Positions 15,646-25,399 of a stretch of 64,000 bases of DNA are shown in pieces. Below the pieces are notes generated by a model. That model saw only the letters and a list, made by a program, of their open reading frames with translations. It was not told the origin of the DNA and made no database searches. Origin of the DNA: an uncultured Clostridia bacterium (lineage in GTDB: Bacteria; Bacillota; Clostridia; Christensenellales; UBA1242); assembly GCA_934757855.1 (NCBI GenBank), contig CAKVLR010000002.1, positions 248,001 to 312,000 of the forward strand, written 5' to 3'. Every line of letters begins with the position of its first letter. Position 1 is the stretch's first letter. Made by a program: the position numbers and the translations under genes.

Positions 15646-17886
15646 TTAATCTTTGTCGGCTTGCTTGATACTAAGAGATAGTCTATTCTTTTGCAAATCA
15701 ACACCAATTACACGCACACGCACATGGTCACCAACGGTCAAAACTTCACTAGGATGCTTGATGTATTCATCACTAATTTCACTGATATGCACCATACCAT
15801 CGGTATGCACTCCCACATCAACGAACACGCCAAAGTCGATTACATTACGAACTACACCGTCCAAGTCCATACCAACGGTCAAATCTTCCAGCCCCAATAA
15901 CTCGCTACGCAAAACTGGTTGAGGCAAACTATCGCGCACATCGCGCCCTGGTTTTTGCAATTCTGCCACAATATCCATTAAAGTAGGCTCACCAATGCCA
16001 CAAATTTTGGCTACATTGCTAGCGCCCTCTTGCTCAATACGCTTTGGTAATGTAGCAAGTCCACCAGCACGCACATCATCTTCGTTGAGCCCAAAATGAG
16101 CCAAAAGTTTGGTAACGGCTGGGTAACTTTCTGGATGTACCGCTGTGTTATCTAAGATATTTTTTGCATTTGAAATACGCAAGAAACCCGCGCATTGCTC
16201 ATAGGCTTTTGCACCTAATTTATTTACTTCCAACAACTGCTCACGCGAAGTAAAGCCCTTGTGCTGGTTGCGGTATTTTTCAATTTCGCCCGCGATACTT
16301 GCATTTAGTCCACTAATATGTGTAAGCAAAGCAACTGAAGCGGTATTAAGGTCCACACCGACTGTATTTACGCTGTTTTCTACCACACCATCTAGCACTT
16401 CACTGAGGCGTTTTTGTGGCATATCGTGTTGATATTGACCGACACCAAGCGATTTTGGGTCGATTTTGATAAGTTCCGCCAATGGGTCTTGCAATCTACG
16501 CGCGATTGATACAGCACTACGGATACTTACATCATATTGAGGGAACTCTTTTGCCCCCAACTTACTAGCGCTATATACACTCGCACCGCTTTCGTTTACC
16601 ATAGCGTATTGTAATTTGCGCGGACTCATAGATTTGATTAATTTTGTAACGAAAATTTCCGATTCCTTGCTAGCAGTACCGTTACCTATTGCGATTGTAT
16701 CAACATTGTTTTTGATAATCATTGCTGAAAGTGTGCTAATCGCCTCATCAACTTTGTTTTGTGGAGGAGTTGGGTAAACAACGCCCGTGTCTAGCACTTT
16801 TCCGCTAGGGTCGATAACAGCAATCTTACAACCAGTACGATATGCTGGGTCAACCGCCATAATGGTCTTACCTTTTAGAGGCGGTTGCATCAAAAGCGGT
16901 TGCAAATTCACTTCAAACATCTTGATAGACTGCTCATTTGCCTTGTCGGTAAGTTCGTTTCTAAACTCGCGTTCAAGACTAGGAGCAAGCAAACGCGTAT
17001 AACCATCTACAACAGCATACGCAACAAGCGCACTAGCGGTCATAGTAGTAAAATCAACATTTTTAGGCAATTTCAATTTGCTTTGCTCATCAAATTCAGG
17101 CATAAACGCAGTATGTTCGCCCTTTACAAACTGGCTAAACAAGCTCTCAAACACCTTTGTGTAGCCGTTTCTATCTAAATCCATACTTACTTTTACTGCG
17201 CCCTCTTTTTCACCACGGTTAAATGCTAGTACGCGGTGCGCTGGTATAAATTTGATGATTTGGTGGAAAGCCTTATAATTTTCATAGACCTTTTTCTCAT
17301 CTTTTTCCTCTTTCCACTCAGTATTAATGCTAGCACGAGGCCAGTAAATTACACGCAAATTCTTACGCGCTGTTGGGTCATCTGCCACAATTTCAGCGAT
17401 AATGTCGCTCGCACCACTTAGGGCTGATTGTACATCATTTATACCCTTTTCTTCATTAATATACGGAGTGGCAAGTGCAACCAAATCGTTGTTGTCTTGT
17501 TTTAAAATTGCATCGGCAAGTGGTTGAAGCCCGCTAGCGATTGCCACACTAGCACGCGTTTTCCTTTTGGGTCTAAACGGTCTATAAATGTCCTCAATTT
17601 CGGTCAATGTGATTGAATCTTCGATTTGTTTTTGCAACTCAGGAGTAAGATTTCCTTGCTCTGTTAAGAGTTTTACAACCTCATCTTTTCGCTCGTTTAG
17701 ATTGCGAAGATAAGTAAGATTATCGGCAAATTCGCGTATCGTTTGGTCATCACAACTGCCGTGCATCTCCTTTCGATAACGCGCGATAAACGGAATAGTG
17801 CAACCCTCATCAATTAGGCTTATAAGATTTTGTGCATAAATAGGTTTTAGGTTAAATTTTTGTGCTAATACATTTGAAATTTCCAT
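15646..17886 (-). CDS. tex: Tex-family RNA-binding transcription accessory protein
   Basis: Cytoplasmic nucleic-acid-binding protein related to eukaryotic Spt6. Order: N-terminal Tex helical region (IPFIARYRKEMHGSCDDQTIREF), YqgF/RNase-H-like domain (KTIMAVDPAYRTGCKIAVIDPSG), helix-hairpin-helix domains (GVDLNTASVALLTHISGL), and C-terminal S1 domain (about 660-735, GMDLDGVVRNVIDFGVFVDVGVHTDGMVHISEIS). 746 residues, full length. Standalone gene with AAGGAAG before the ATG. Confidence 0.96.
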   Translation of the reverse strand: MEISNVLAQKFNLKPIYAQNLISLIDEGCTIPFIARYRKEMHGSCDDQTIREFADNLTYLRNLNERKDEVVKLLTEQGNLTPELQKQIEDSITLTEIEDIYRPFRPKRKTRASVAIASGLQPLADAILKQDNNDLVALATPYINEEKGINDVQSALSGASDIIAEIVADDPTARKNLRVIYWPRASINTEWKEEKDEKKVYENYKAFHQIIKFIPAHRVLAFNRGEKEGAVKVSMDLDRNGYTKVFESLFSQFVKGEHTAFMPEFDEQSKLKLPKNVDFTTMTASALVAYAVVDGYTRLLAPSLEREFRNELTDKANEQSIKMFEVNLQPLLMQPPLKGKTIMAVDPAYRTGCKIAVIDPSGKVLDTGVVYPTPPQNKVDEAISTLSAMIIKNNVDTIAIGNGTASKESEIFVTKLIKSMSPRKLQYAMVNESGASVYSASKLGAKEFPQYDVSIRSAVSIARRLQDPLAELIKIDPKSLGVGQYQHDMPQKRLSEVLDGVVENSVNTVGVDLNTASVALLTHISGLNASIAGEIEKYRNQHKGFTSREQLLEVNKLGAKAYEQCAGFLRISNAKNILDNTAVHPESYPAVTKLLAHFGLNEDDVRAGGLATLPKRIEQEGASNVAKICGIGEPTLMDIVAELQKPGRDVRDSLPQPVLRSELLGLEDLTVGMDLDGVVRNVIDFGVFVDVGVHTDGMVHISEISDEYIKHPSEVLTVGDHVRVRVIGVDLQKNRLSLSIKQADKD

Positions 17887-18031
17887 AATTAAAACTTCCT
17901 TTGTGTCGATTTTTTGTAAGATTTTAGTCTATATTAATATAGAAAGTATGTAATTTTTGTCACTATGTCGCAAGTTTTTGTAATTAATTAAGTTTTCCAC
18001 AGTGGATAACTTTTGCGATAAAATAAAGTTG

Positions 18032-18733
18032 TTATTCTTTACCTAAGTAAATCATACGGTGACAATTTTCACATTCTAGCATTTCGTTTTGTTTCAGTAA
18101 ATCGCGCCTTGCGCTAGGCAATTCCATAGCACAACCGCCACAACTATTATTTACCAATGGTACAAAAATAGGGAACTTGTGGTCATCGCGCATAGCAAGG
18201 TAGCGCTCCATAACTTTGGGCTCAATATTTTTTGCTATGCGTGCCAAATCGGCTTTGATACTCTCAATTTGACTATTTTTGTTGCTTGCAAATTTGTTGT
18301 ACTGCTCTATACTTTCGCTGTATTTTTTCTTTGCGTCCATACCACTTGTTTTGGCTTTTTCAAAGTCGCTAAGAGTTGCCAAAATTTGTTTTGAAAGTTT
18401 TGAAATTTCCTTATTTAAAGTCAAAACACTGGCAAGTTCGCGATTGATATTTGTTGTACTTTCGCGCAACTCAGCCTCAGTTTTCTTGCTAAAATCAACT
18501 TTTTTTACATCATTTAATTTTGCATTTTCTTTTTCAAAAACTTGTTTCAATCTCTCGTATTCAGCGATAAGTTGCGAAGCAGAATGTTCCAACTCCACCA
18601 TTTTGTTTTGCGCTTGCTTAACTTGGTCCACCATTTGATTTACCACGCGTTTTGATTGACTATTTTCTAGTTCTCGTGCAATTTTCACTAGCATTGCATC
18701 TTTTTTTTGGTATTCTAAAATATCGTCTAACAT
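18032..18733 (-). CDS. COG1579-type coiled-coil zinc-ribbon protein
   Basis: Residues 1-170 form a long coiled coil (LEHSASQLIAEYERLKQVFEKEN and similar); the C-terminus has the zinc ribbon NNSCGGCAMELP ... LECENCHRMIYL with two CxxC pairs. 233 residues. Proteins of this family (CT398-like) bind nucleic acid or interact with the transcription or flagellar machinery. It is the last gene of the dnaG-rpoD-trmK operon and its start overlaps trmK by seven bases; this order is conserved across Bacillota. Confidence 0.88.
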   Translation of the reverse strand: MLDDILEYQKKDAMLVKIARELENSQSKRVVNQMVDQVKQAQNKMVELEHSASQLIAEYERLKQVFEKENAKLNDVKKVDFSKKTEAELRESTTNINRELASVLTLNKEISKLSKQILATLSDFEKAKTSGMDAKKKYSESIEQYNKFASNKNSQIESIKADLARIAKNIEPKVMERYLAMRDDHKFPIFVPLVNNSCGGCAMELPSARRDLLKQNEMLECENCHRMIYLGKE

Positions 18734-19416
18734 ATTTCCTCCTCAACTAATTTAATTTGATTTCTTATTCGATTTAAAGTAAATTTTACCGACTCAGTCA
18801 CCGCAAGTTGTTTGTTTGCTGTCTTTAAAATTTTGATATATTTTTGCTCATATTCGCGCAACCATTCAAGGTATTCTTTGCAAAAATAACTCTGCAACAC
18901 TACACCAAACATCAGTTGCTCCTCAGTTAGGCGCTGTATGGCAGGCTTTGCTCGCAAAATATGATAAAGTTTTTTATCTTTTACCACTTTGTCTGTAACA
19001 ATAGCAAAACCATTTTCATTGAGCCATTTCCGCACAGCATAAATATCTTTCATAGGTTGCAAAATAAGATTTTCGATTGTATTTAAGGGGCGCACGCGCG
19101 AATAATCATATAAAATTTTGATTATTTCATCGCCACCCATACCAGCAATCAACACTTCATCAGGCTTTTCACGCACACGCGAAAGTCCGTTGCAGTTGTA
19201 AAAAATTGCTTGGTCATCGACATTTGCCGATTTTAATAAGCGAATAGTTTTTTCTAAGCATTTTAGGCTGACATCAATCGCAACAACTCGGTTTGCCTTC
19301 CACCTGTCCAGCACATAAAGGCTTATGTACCCGTGGTCACACCCTACATCTGCAAAGCAGTTGCACGGCTCGATTTCATTTGCAATCGCTTGCAAACGCG
19401 GTGTAAGTTTAATCAT
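18727..19416 (-). CDS. trmK: tRNA (adenine(22)-N1)-methyltransferase
   Basis: Methylates A22 in the D-loop of some tRNAs using SAM. Motif I FADVGCDHGYISLYV, then VAIDVSLKCLEKT and LIAGMGGDEIIKIL and LILQPMKDIYAVRKWL follow the TrmK pattern; the C-terminal part is a coiled-coil (about 165-229). I use ATG at 19416; the preceding TTG at 19419 belongs to the rpoD end. It overlaps rpoD by eight bases, with AAAGGA inside the rpoD coding end. Confidence 0.92.
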   Translation of the reverse strand: MIKLTPRLQAIANEIEPCNCFADVGCDHGYISLYVLDRWKANRVVAIDVSLKCLEKTIRLLKSANVDDQAIFYNCNGLSRVREKPDEVLIAGMGGDEIIKILYDYSRVRPLNTIENLILQPMKDIYAVRKWLNENGFAIVTDKVVKDKKLYHILRAKPAIQRLTEEQLMFGVVLQSYFCKEYLEWLREYEQKYIKILKTANKQLAVTESVKFTLNRIRNQIKLVEEEIC

Positions 19417-20470
19417 CAATAAAATCCTTTAATTTTTTACTACGACTAGGGTTGCGCAATTTTTTGAGCGCTTTGGCTTCAATCTGTCGAATTCTCTCAC
19501 GGGTAACATTAAATTCTTTACCGACTTCTTCCAAAGTACGAGGGTGCGCATCATCAAGCCCATAACGCAAGCGAATTACTTTTTGCTCACGCGGAGTCAA
19601 AGTTTCGATTACTGCCAAAAGTTGCTCTTTTAGCATAGTTTGAATTACAGTTTCAGATGGATTTTTGGCGTTGTCATCTTCGACAAAGTCGTAAAATTCG
19701 CTGTCGCCCTCCTCACCTGTTGGAGTTTCAAGACTGGTAGGCTCCAAAGCAATACGGCGGATTTCACCGATTTTTTCCTCAGTCATACCCATAACTTGTG
19801 CAATTTCGGCATCTGTTGGCTCTCTGCCCAAGGTTTGCCAAAGTTGGCGAGTCACCCTACCTAATTTGTTTATCGTTTCTACCATATGCACAGGTATACG
19901 AATAGTACGGGCTTGGTCGGCAATCGCACGCGAAATGGCTTGTCTAATCCAGCAAGTACCGTATGTAGAGAAGTGGCAACCTCTGCGGTAGTCAAAGCGT
20001 TCTACACCTTTGATTAAACCCAAATTCCCCTCTTGAATGAGGTCGGAAAAACTCATACTAGTCTTGCCTAGATAGCGTTTTGCCATACTAACTACTAGTT
20101 TTAAGTTACATTCAATCAAAGTTTTCTTTGCTTCTTGGTCGCCCGCCATCATACGCTTGCCCAACTCGATTTCTTCCTCAGGGGTCAAAAGTTTTGTGCG
20201 CCCTATATCTTTAAAATACATCTTGATAGGGTCATTTATATTTGCCTGATTCATCAAGTTTTCTAGCATTATGGCATCTTCATCAGTTAGTTCATCTTTT
20301 TTGATTTCGATATTTTCAGCCTTTAATCGTTCCATCATTGCATCAATATCTTCGGGATTGGCATCAACCTTTAACATATTTGAGAAAATATCTTCCTCTG
20401 TGACACTACCATTTTTATTTGCAATTTCCTTAAATTTTGCATACTCATTTGCGTATTTATCTTTTTCCAA
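19409..20470 (-). CDS. rpoD: Primary sigma factor (sigma-A/RpoD)
   Basis: Directs RNA polymerase to -10/-35 promoters. Region 1.2 INDPIKMYFKDIGRTKLLTPEEE, region 2 with NLKLVVSMAKRYLG and DLIQEGNLGLIKGVERFDYRRG, region 3 VHMVETINKLGR, region 4.2 RTLEEVGKEFNVTRERIRQIE. Length 353, with a short acidic N-terminus. The start is TTG with AAGGAGG nine bases upstream. Oddity: the promoter-melting segment reads GCHFSTYGTCWIRQ where primary sigmas have GYKFSTYATWWIRQ; Cys165 and Cys173 replace the Tyr and Trp equivalent to E. coli Y425 and W433. Two bases separate it from dnaG. Confidence 0.96.
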   Translation of the reverse strand: MEKDKYANEYAKFKEIANKNGSVTEEDIFSNMLKVDANPEDIDAMMERLKAENIEIKKDELTDEDAIMLENLMNQANINDPIKMYFKDIGRTKLLTPEEEIELGKRMMAGDQEAKKTLIECNLKLVVSMAKRYLGKTSMSFSDLIQEGNLGLIKGVERFDYRRGCHFSTYGTCWIRQAISRAIADQARTIRIPVHMVETINKLGRVTRQLWQTLGREPTDAEIAQVMGMTEEKIGEIRRIALEPTSLETPTGEEGDSEFYDFVEDDNAKNPSETVIQTMLKEQLLAVIETLTPREQKVIRLRYGLDDAHPRTLEEVGKEFNVTRERIRQIEAKALKKLRNPSRSKKLKDFIDD

Positions 20471-20472
20471 AA

Positions 20473-22395
20473 TTAATCCTCCTTGTGGGTTTTGTTCTTT
20501 TGTTTTATAAATGTATTCATATTGGCAGAATAGTCAAGATTTATTTTGTTCATTGCGATTTTAATTTCTTCCAACTTTTTGGTTAATTCAATCGTGCGCC
20601 TCAACGCTTCTTCACGCTCTTGTTTGTCTTGTGCAGTTGCGCATTTTGCTTGAAATTCATCACGCTGTTTTTGCACCGCGCGGAATTGATTTTTTAACAA
20701 GCAAGATTTAAAAGTAATCTCAGGGAACGGGTCGGGCAAAAATTCATAATTGACTGTTTCTTTTAGCAAGGCAGTTGAATTATCGACTTCCATAAAACTG
20801 TACAAGCCACTGATATTTGGCGTATTGCCGTTTGCAAGTGTTTGTTTGATGTAACTATATGCATCGTTTAGCCCTGTGTCATAAAAAACAAGGTCATCAA
20901 GAGGCGTATCCTTGATATAAGGCTTATTGTACAACACACTTGCCAAAATAAAGAGGTCCGCAAGTAAGTAGCCGTCTTTTTTGACCGTTTCGACAGGAGT
21001 GTTTTTTTCTTCCTCTTGCTCCTCGCGCTCGTAATATGGCTTGACCGTATCAGCCACATTTGCAAGGTCAATTCTCAAGACCTCAATCGGTGTGCTGGTG
21101 TATTTGTGAATAATCGGTAAATAAATGTCTTGCTCGCTCACATTGTCTAGATTTTTGATAACTACCAAACTTTCTTGCACAAATTTTGCGCGCTCATTCG
21201 GCTCGTTTAAGTCGTATTTTTGCGCAAGCACATCAATTTTAAATTGCACGCCGTCAGTGCTTTCGCTCAGCAATTTTTTCATTGCCTCAGCGCCATAAGT
21301 ATGTAAAAATTCATCTGGGTCCTTGCCATCTGGCAAGTGGCATACACGCACATTTAGCGCAACACTGCGCAATACATCTATGCTTCGCAAAGTCGCTTTT
21401 TGCCCAGCAGTATCGCCATCAAGTAGCAAAATGATATTTTCGCTAAATTGCTTCAATTTGCGGGCGTGCATAGGAGTAATAGCAGTACCAAGACACGCAA
21501 CGGTATTTGTAAAGCCAAACTGGTGCATCGTGATTACATCAATTTGCCCCTCTACGATTATGAGATTTTCCAGCCCTTCAAAGCCCTTTCCGCGGTTTTC
21601 ATCACGCAATTTTTTGAGTAGATTTATAGCAAATACCACTTCACTTTTATTGAAAACTGGGGTTGCGGAGGTATTTTTGTATTTTGCCACATCTTTATCT
21701 TCCAAAAGCCTTGCAGAAAAGCCGATTACCTCGCCTTCTTTATTGATAAGCGGAAAAGTTAGCCTACCGCCGAACGCATCAAACGCTCTATCAGCCGTAC
21801 CATATTGAGTGGTGCGTTCGCCGATTAAACCTGCTTTTTTTAAAATATCATTTGAATAGCCTTTGCCATTCATATATTTTACTAAACTGTCCCAGTCTAG
21901 GCTACAACCCAACCCAAAACGAATGATTGATTGCCTATTAATTTGTCGTTTTGCGAGGTAATTTCTCGCAAGTTGCGCACGCGGGTGGTCGGTAAACAAA
22001 TTATTGAAATAATACCTTCCCGCATCTTTTAGCGCAGACAACAACTGTGTACGCTCTTTTTTCTTTTGCTCGATATTTTCGGCATCAGTGCCTTTCATTT
22101 CGGGCAAAGGCAAGTTTGCATCATTTGCCAACCGCTCTACACTCTCAATAAATCCTAAATTTTCATATTTGCTCAAAAATTTTATCGCATCGCCACTCTC
22201 TTTGCACCCAAAACAGTGGTAACTTTGGCTTTCTGGATACACAAAGAATGAAGGAGTTTTTTCGTGGTGAAAAGGACAGCACCCCACAAACTCACGACCG
22301 TTGCGCTTCAAGGGGACATAGCGTGAAATCAAGTCCACAATATCGCAACGCGATTTCAATTCATCTAACCAATCAGGCGTAAACAATCGTGCCAT
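20473..22395 (-). CDS. dnaG: DNA primase
   Basis: Synthesises RNA primers for replication. N-terminal zinc ribbon CCPFHHEKTPSFFVYPESQS ending in YHCFGC (about 39-67), the catalytic core with NLIIVEGQIDVI and the Toprim acidic residues in LLLDGDTAGQKA, and a C-terminal helicase-interaction domain (about 450-640). 640 residues. AAAAGGAGAG precedes the ATG. First gene of the operon dnaG-rpoD-trmK-COG1579. Confidence 0.96.
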   Translation of the reverse strand: MARLFTPDWLDELKSRCDIVDLISRYVPLKRNGREFVGCCPFHHEKTPSFFVYPESQSYHCFGCKESGDAIKFLSKYENLGFIESVERLANDANLPLPEMKGTDAENIEQKKKERTQLLSALKDAGRYYFNNLFTDHPRAQLARNYLAKRQINRQSIIRFGLGCSLDWDSLVKYMNGKGYSNDILKKAGLIGERTTQYGTADRAFDAFGGRLTFPLINKEGEVIGFSARLLEDKDVAKYKNTSATPVFNKSEVVFAINLLKKLRDENRGKGFEGLENLIIVEGQIDVITMHQFGFTNTVACLGTAITPMHARKLKQFSENIILLLDGDTAGQKATLRSIDVLRSVALNVRVCHLPDGKDPDEFLHTYGAEAMKKLLSESTDGVQFKIDVLAQKYDLNEPNERAKFVQESLVVIKNLDNVSEQDIYLPIIHKYTSTPIEVLRIDLANVADTVKPYYEREEQEEEKNTPVETVKKDGYLLADLFILASVLYNKPYIKDTPLDDLVFYDTGLNDAYSYIKQTLANGNTPNISGLYSFMEVDNSTALLKETVNYEFLPDPFPEITFKSCLLKNQFRAVQKQRDEFQAKCATAQDKQEREEALRRTIELTKKLEEIKIAMNKINLDYSANMNTFIKQKNKTHKED

Positions 22396-22564
22396 AATCT
22401 CTCCTTTTAACGAAAATCAAAGCAAACAAACTATATTTTTAGTTTGCGGATAAATTTGATACAAATCAAACAAAAATATGTAAATTTTTAGTGTTTATAT
22501 ATACTTACGCAACAACTTGTCCATTTTCCTTTATTTTTTTAAATTTTTTTCAAAAAAAGTAAAG

Positions 22565-22600
22565 AAAAACCCAAAAGCCGTATAACTTTTAGGTTTTTTG
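22565..22600 (-). terminator. Terminator of proS
   Basis: On the minus strand AAAACCtAAAAG pairs with CTTTTgGGTTTTT across TTATACGG, about 80 bases after the proS stop. Confidence 0.6.
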
Positions 22601-22677
22601 TGTATATAATAGGCTAATTTAGCCTAAAAACTAGTAGATTTATTTAGCAATATCAAAATTGTTGCAAAAGCCATAAA

Positions 22678-24108
22678 TTAATACGATTTTGAGAAATATG
22701 CCACTTTTTTCGCTTTTTTACCGCACCATACACAAGTGCAACCCTCGTGTGGCTCGGCCACATTTTCAGCAAAAGGCAAGTTTCTAGTATTTGCACCAGT
22801 CGCCTCTTTGATAGCCAACTCACATTCCTTTTCATCGCACCAATTTGCTTTGATAAAGCCAGATTGATTGTTGATTAAGTCCATAAATTCTTGCTTGTTG
22901 TTTGCTGGAATAATTCGTTTTTGCAAGTTTTCGGTAGCATTTTGTAGCATAGTGTCTTGAATTTCATCAAGTGCTTTTTGAATATTTGCCACAATGTTTT
23001 CATCAATAGCAATTTTAAATTTCTCGCCGTTAACACGCTTTACACATTGAATAAAGTTTGCTTCCAACTCTTTTTTGCCTACTTCAATTCTCAAAGGTAC
23101 ACCGCGCATTTCGTGAGTGTAATACTTTGCGCCAGGGCGCACATCTTTGTCCGCATCTAACTCAACTCGTATGCCAAACTCTTCCAAATCGTTTTGCAAT
23201 TTTTTGCAGTATTCATCGGTATCGCCGATAGGAATAATCACTACTTGCGTTGGTGCAATCTTTGGAGGAAGCACCAAACCTTTGTCATCACCGTGCACCA
23301 TAATCAAAGCACCAATCAAGCGTGTTGAAACACCCCAACTGGTCATATATACATAATTGTTTGCGCTTTCTTTGTTTTCAAACTTAACATCGGCAATTTT
23401 AGAGAAATTTTGTCCGAGATAGTGCGCTGTACCCATTTGCACAGCCTTTCCATCTGGCATAAGTCCTTCAATACTATAAGAATCTACCGCGCCTGCAAAT
23501 TTTTCTTTTTCTGATTTTTTGCCTTTGATAGTAGGAATAGCCATACAATCGCGCACGAAGTTGTAGTAAATTTCGGTCATTTCCTCTACCTCGGTGCGTG
23601 CCTCTTGTTCGGTTGCGTGAGCAGTGTGTCCCTCTTGCCATTGAAACTCCGAAGTCCTAAGGAATAGTCTAGGGTGCTTTTCCCACCTAACCACATTGCA
23701 CCACTGATTTACGCGCAAAGGCAAATCTTTGTACGATGAAATCCACCTTTTCATACTCTCGTGAATAATCGTTTCCGAAGTTGGACGCACTACCAAAGGC
23801 TCTGGCAATTCCTTTCCGCCCGCATGCGTAACAACAGCGATTTCTGGGCTAAATCCCTCTACATGTTCTTTTTCTCTCGATAAAAATGAATAAGGAATAA
23901 AGAGAGGAAAACTTGCATTTTTTGCCCCGTGTTTTTTAATTCGCCTATCTAATTCATCGCGTATGTTTTCCCAAATTGCGTAACCATATGGCATAATGGT
24001 CATACACCCTTTTACAGGTGAATGTTCCGCCAACTTTGCCTTTGCTACTACATTTTGATACCATTCAGCAATATTTTCCTTGCTGAGAGAATTTTTTGTA
24101 ATTTCCAT
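22678..24108 (-). CDS. proS: Prolyl-tRNA synthetase, archaeal/eukaryotic type
   Basis: Charges tRNA-Pro. The class II motifs are VVRPTSETIIHESMKRWI (motif 1/2 region), RWEKHPRLFLRTSEFQWQEGHTAHAT (motif 2) and TSWGVSTRLIGALIMVHGDDKGLVLPP (motif 3). An anticodon-binding domain follows (about 285-390) and the C-terminal zinc-type domain ends CTCVWCGKKAKKVAYFSKSY. The absence of the editing insertion and the C-terminal domain identify the short archaeal-type ProRS, which some Clostridia and other bacteria carry. 476 residues. AAAGGGGAAC precedes the ATG; no T-box leader is seen. Confidence 0.96.
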   Translation of the reverse strand: MEITKNSLSKENIAEWYQNVVAKAKLAEHSPVKGCMTIMPYGYAIWENIRDELDRRIKKHGAKNASFPLFIPYSFLSREKEHVEGFSPEIAVVTHAGGKELPEPLVVRPTSETIIHESMKRWISSYKDLPLRVNQWCNVVRWEKHPRLFLRTSEFQWQEGHTAHATEQEARTEVEEMTEIYYNFVRDCMAIPTIKGKKSEKEKFAGAVDSYSIEGLMPDGKAVQMGTAHYLGQNFSKIADVKFENKESANNYVYMTSWGVSTRLIGALIMVHGDDKGLVLPPKIAPTQVVIIPIGDTDEYCKKLQNDLEEFGIRVELDADKDVRPGAKYYTHEMRGVPLRIEVGKKELEANFIQCVKRVNGEKFKIAIDENIVANIQKALDEIQDTMLQNATENLQKRIIPANNKQEFMDLINNQSGFIKANWCDEKECELAIKEATGANTRNLPFAENVAEPHEGCTCVWCGKKAKKVAYFSKSY

Positions 24109-24624
24109 AATATGTTCCCCTTTGATTGAATGTAAAATTTATATAAATTAAATCGTTAAATTTCTATTGTTTGTCTTAAACTTTAAACTTTTACACCCCT
24201 AAGGGAAACCTAATTTGTAAATAAATCATTTTTTATCTAACCTCAACTTCATTTAGTATAACATATTTATTTGCAAAAGTCTAGTTTTGTGTGAAAATTT
24301 GGTGCAAATTAGATAAAATTAAGTAAATTCGCAAATATTTGAATTAGCAAAACTAAAAATTATCGTAAAATTAAAATTTAACAAAATTAAAAATTGATGC
24401 TCAATTTTGTAACTCTAAATGGTATTTTTTGCGTATTTTTAGGGCATTTTTCAAGTATTTTTAGAATTTTAAAATTAGGCTTGACTTTTATATTTTTTTG
24501 TGTTACACTAACAAGCAATAAAAGGCAATTTGTAGTTGTTTTTTGTTGCTTAAAAATTAAGTTTGAAAGTTGGTTTTTATTCTATTTTTTAAGTATTTTT
24601 TAATTAAATTGTACGAGGTAAAAT
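24109..24624. other. Gene-free stretch between divergent proS and the orphan at 24625
   Basis: Holds a small CCCCTaAGGG hairpin-like sequence at about 24195-24206 in the proS leader and the strong promoter of the next gene (24481-24509). The rest is AT-rich with no gene. The plus-strand leader from about 24516 has an AAGCAA / TTGCTT pairing (24513 and about 24546) that could form a structure but no recognisable riboswitch. Confidence 0.45.
24481..24509 (+). promoter_or_regulatory. Promoter of the orphan gene at 24625
   Basis: TTGACT (24481-24486), 17-base spacer, TACACT (24504-24509); a leader of about 110 bases follows. Confidence 0.65.
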
Positions 24625-25266
24625 ATGAGTGGAAATGTAAACTCTGATGCAATGATTGCTCTTGAATTATTAGGGTTAAAATTTGCAACAGGTCACACTT
24701 TTTTAGAGGAAAATAAACAAGTAAAGGTGTGGATATTTGGCGCACCTCAGGCTAAACGCGATTTTGCAAAAGTTTCTCCTCGCAAATGTCGATTAAACTT
24801 TTCGTTCTTCCCCACTACCCCTGCTACCGCGCAAACTGAGCAAGCGGTCAAAAGTGCTGTGGAAAAGGACTGCAAAGATGTATTTTTTGATAAAAACGGC
24901 AATGCCGATTATTTAGGAATTATTGCGCCTTGGCGCGAGCAATTAGGCGATAAACAAGTCTTGCGCAACTTTGAAATGCTCAACCTTGCGGAGTTAGATA
25001 TAAAGCGTGATGCAGATAGTTTGCACGCACTCAATAGTATGCTTATCGAAAATTTGTCGGTTAACCCTGAATATGTGTCGGCTTTGCGCCAGAATGTAGA
25101 GGAATTTATCAACGCACCTCGTTCCCTCCACCCTGCTTATGAAAAATCACTAAACGATGTAGATTTTCTCAAAAGTATGGTAAGTTATAGCGAACAATGC
25201 AACAAACAAGTCGAGGCGGAAAAACTTTCTACCTCCTCTCGCCAAAATATCGAAAGACAACTATAA
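24625..25266 (+). CDS. Hypothetical protein, 213 residues, no family recognised
   Basis: Not recognised. Soluble, no signal peptide or membrane segment. The N-terminal half contains KVWIFGAPQAKRDFAKVSPRK, a basic patch, and the C-terminal half is helical and acidic (NLAELDIKRDADSLHALNSML ending in SSRQNIERQL). GAGG lies before the ATG. It has a good promoter and terminator of its own, so it is very likely real. It sits on the chromosome side of the tRNA-Lys integration site, so it could be lineage-specific or left from older mobile DNA. Confidence 0.75.
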   Translation: MSGNVNSDAMIALELLGLKFATGHTFLEENKQVKVWIFGAPQAKRDFAKVSPRKCRLNFSFFPTTPATAQTEQAVKSAVEKDCKDVFFDKNGNADYLGIIAPWREQLGDKQVLRNFEMLNLAELDIKRDADSLHALNSMLIENLSVNPEYVSALRQNVEEFINAPRSLHPAYEKSLNDVDFLKSMVSYSEQCNKQVEAEKLSTSSRQNIERQL

Positions 25267-25346
25267 GATTGAAGCAAAAAAATAGTTTTGATATGATTAT
25301 GAATTACACAATTTTAAATGTATTTCACCACTAATAACAAAATAGA

Positions 25347-25378
25347 AAAGCCATAAGCAACCACTTATGGCTTTTTTT
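25347..25378 (+). terminator. Terminator of the orphan gene at 24625
   Basis: AAGCCATAAG pairs exactly with CTTATGGCTT around CAACCA and is followed by TTTTT. Confidence 0.75.
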
Positions 25379-25399
25379 GTTACACTATCAATTTTAAGT

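Noticed and set aside
24109..24260. T-box leader before proS
   Set aside because: The AGGGTGG-type antiterminator core and specifier stem are missing; only a tiny hairpin is seen.
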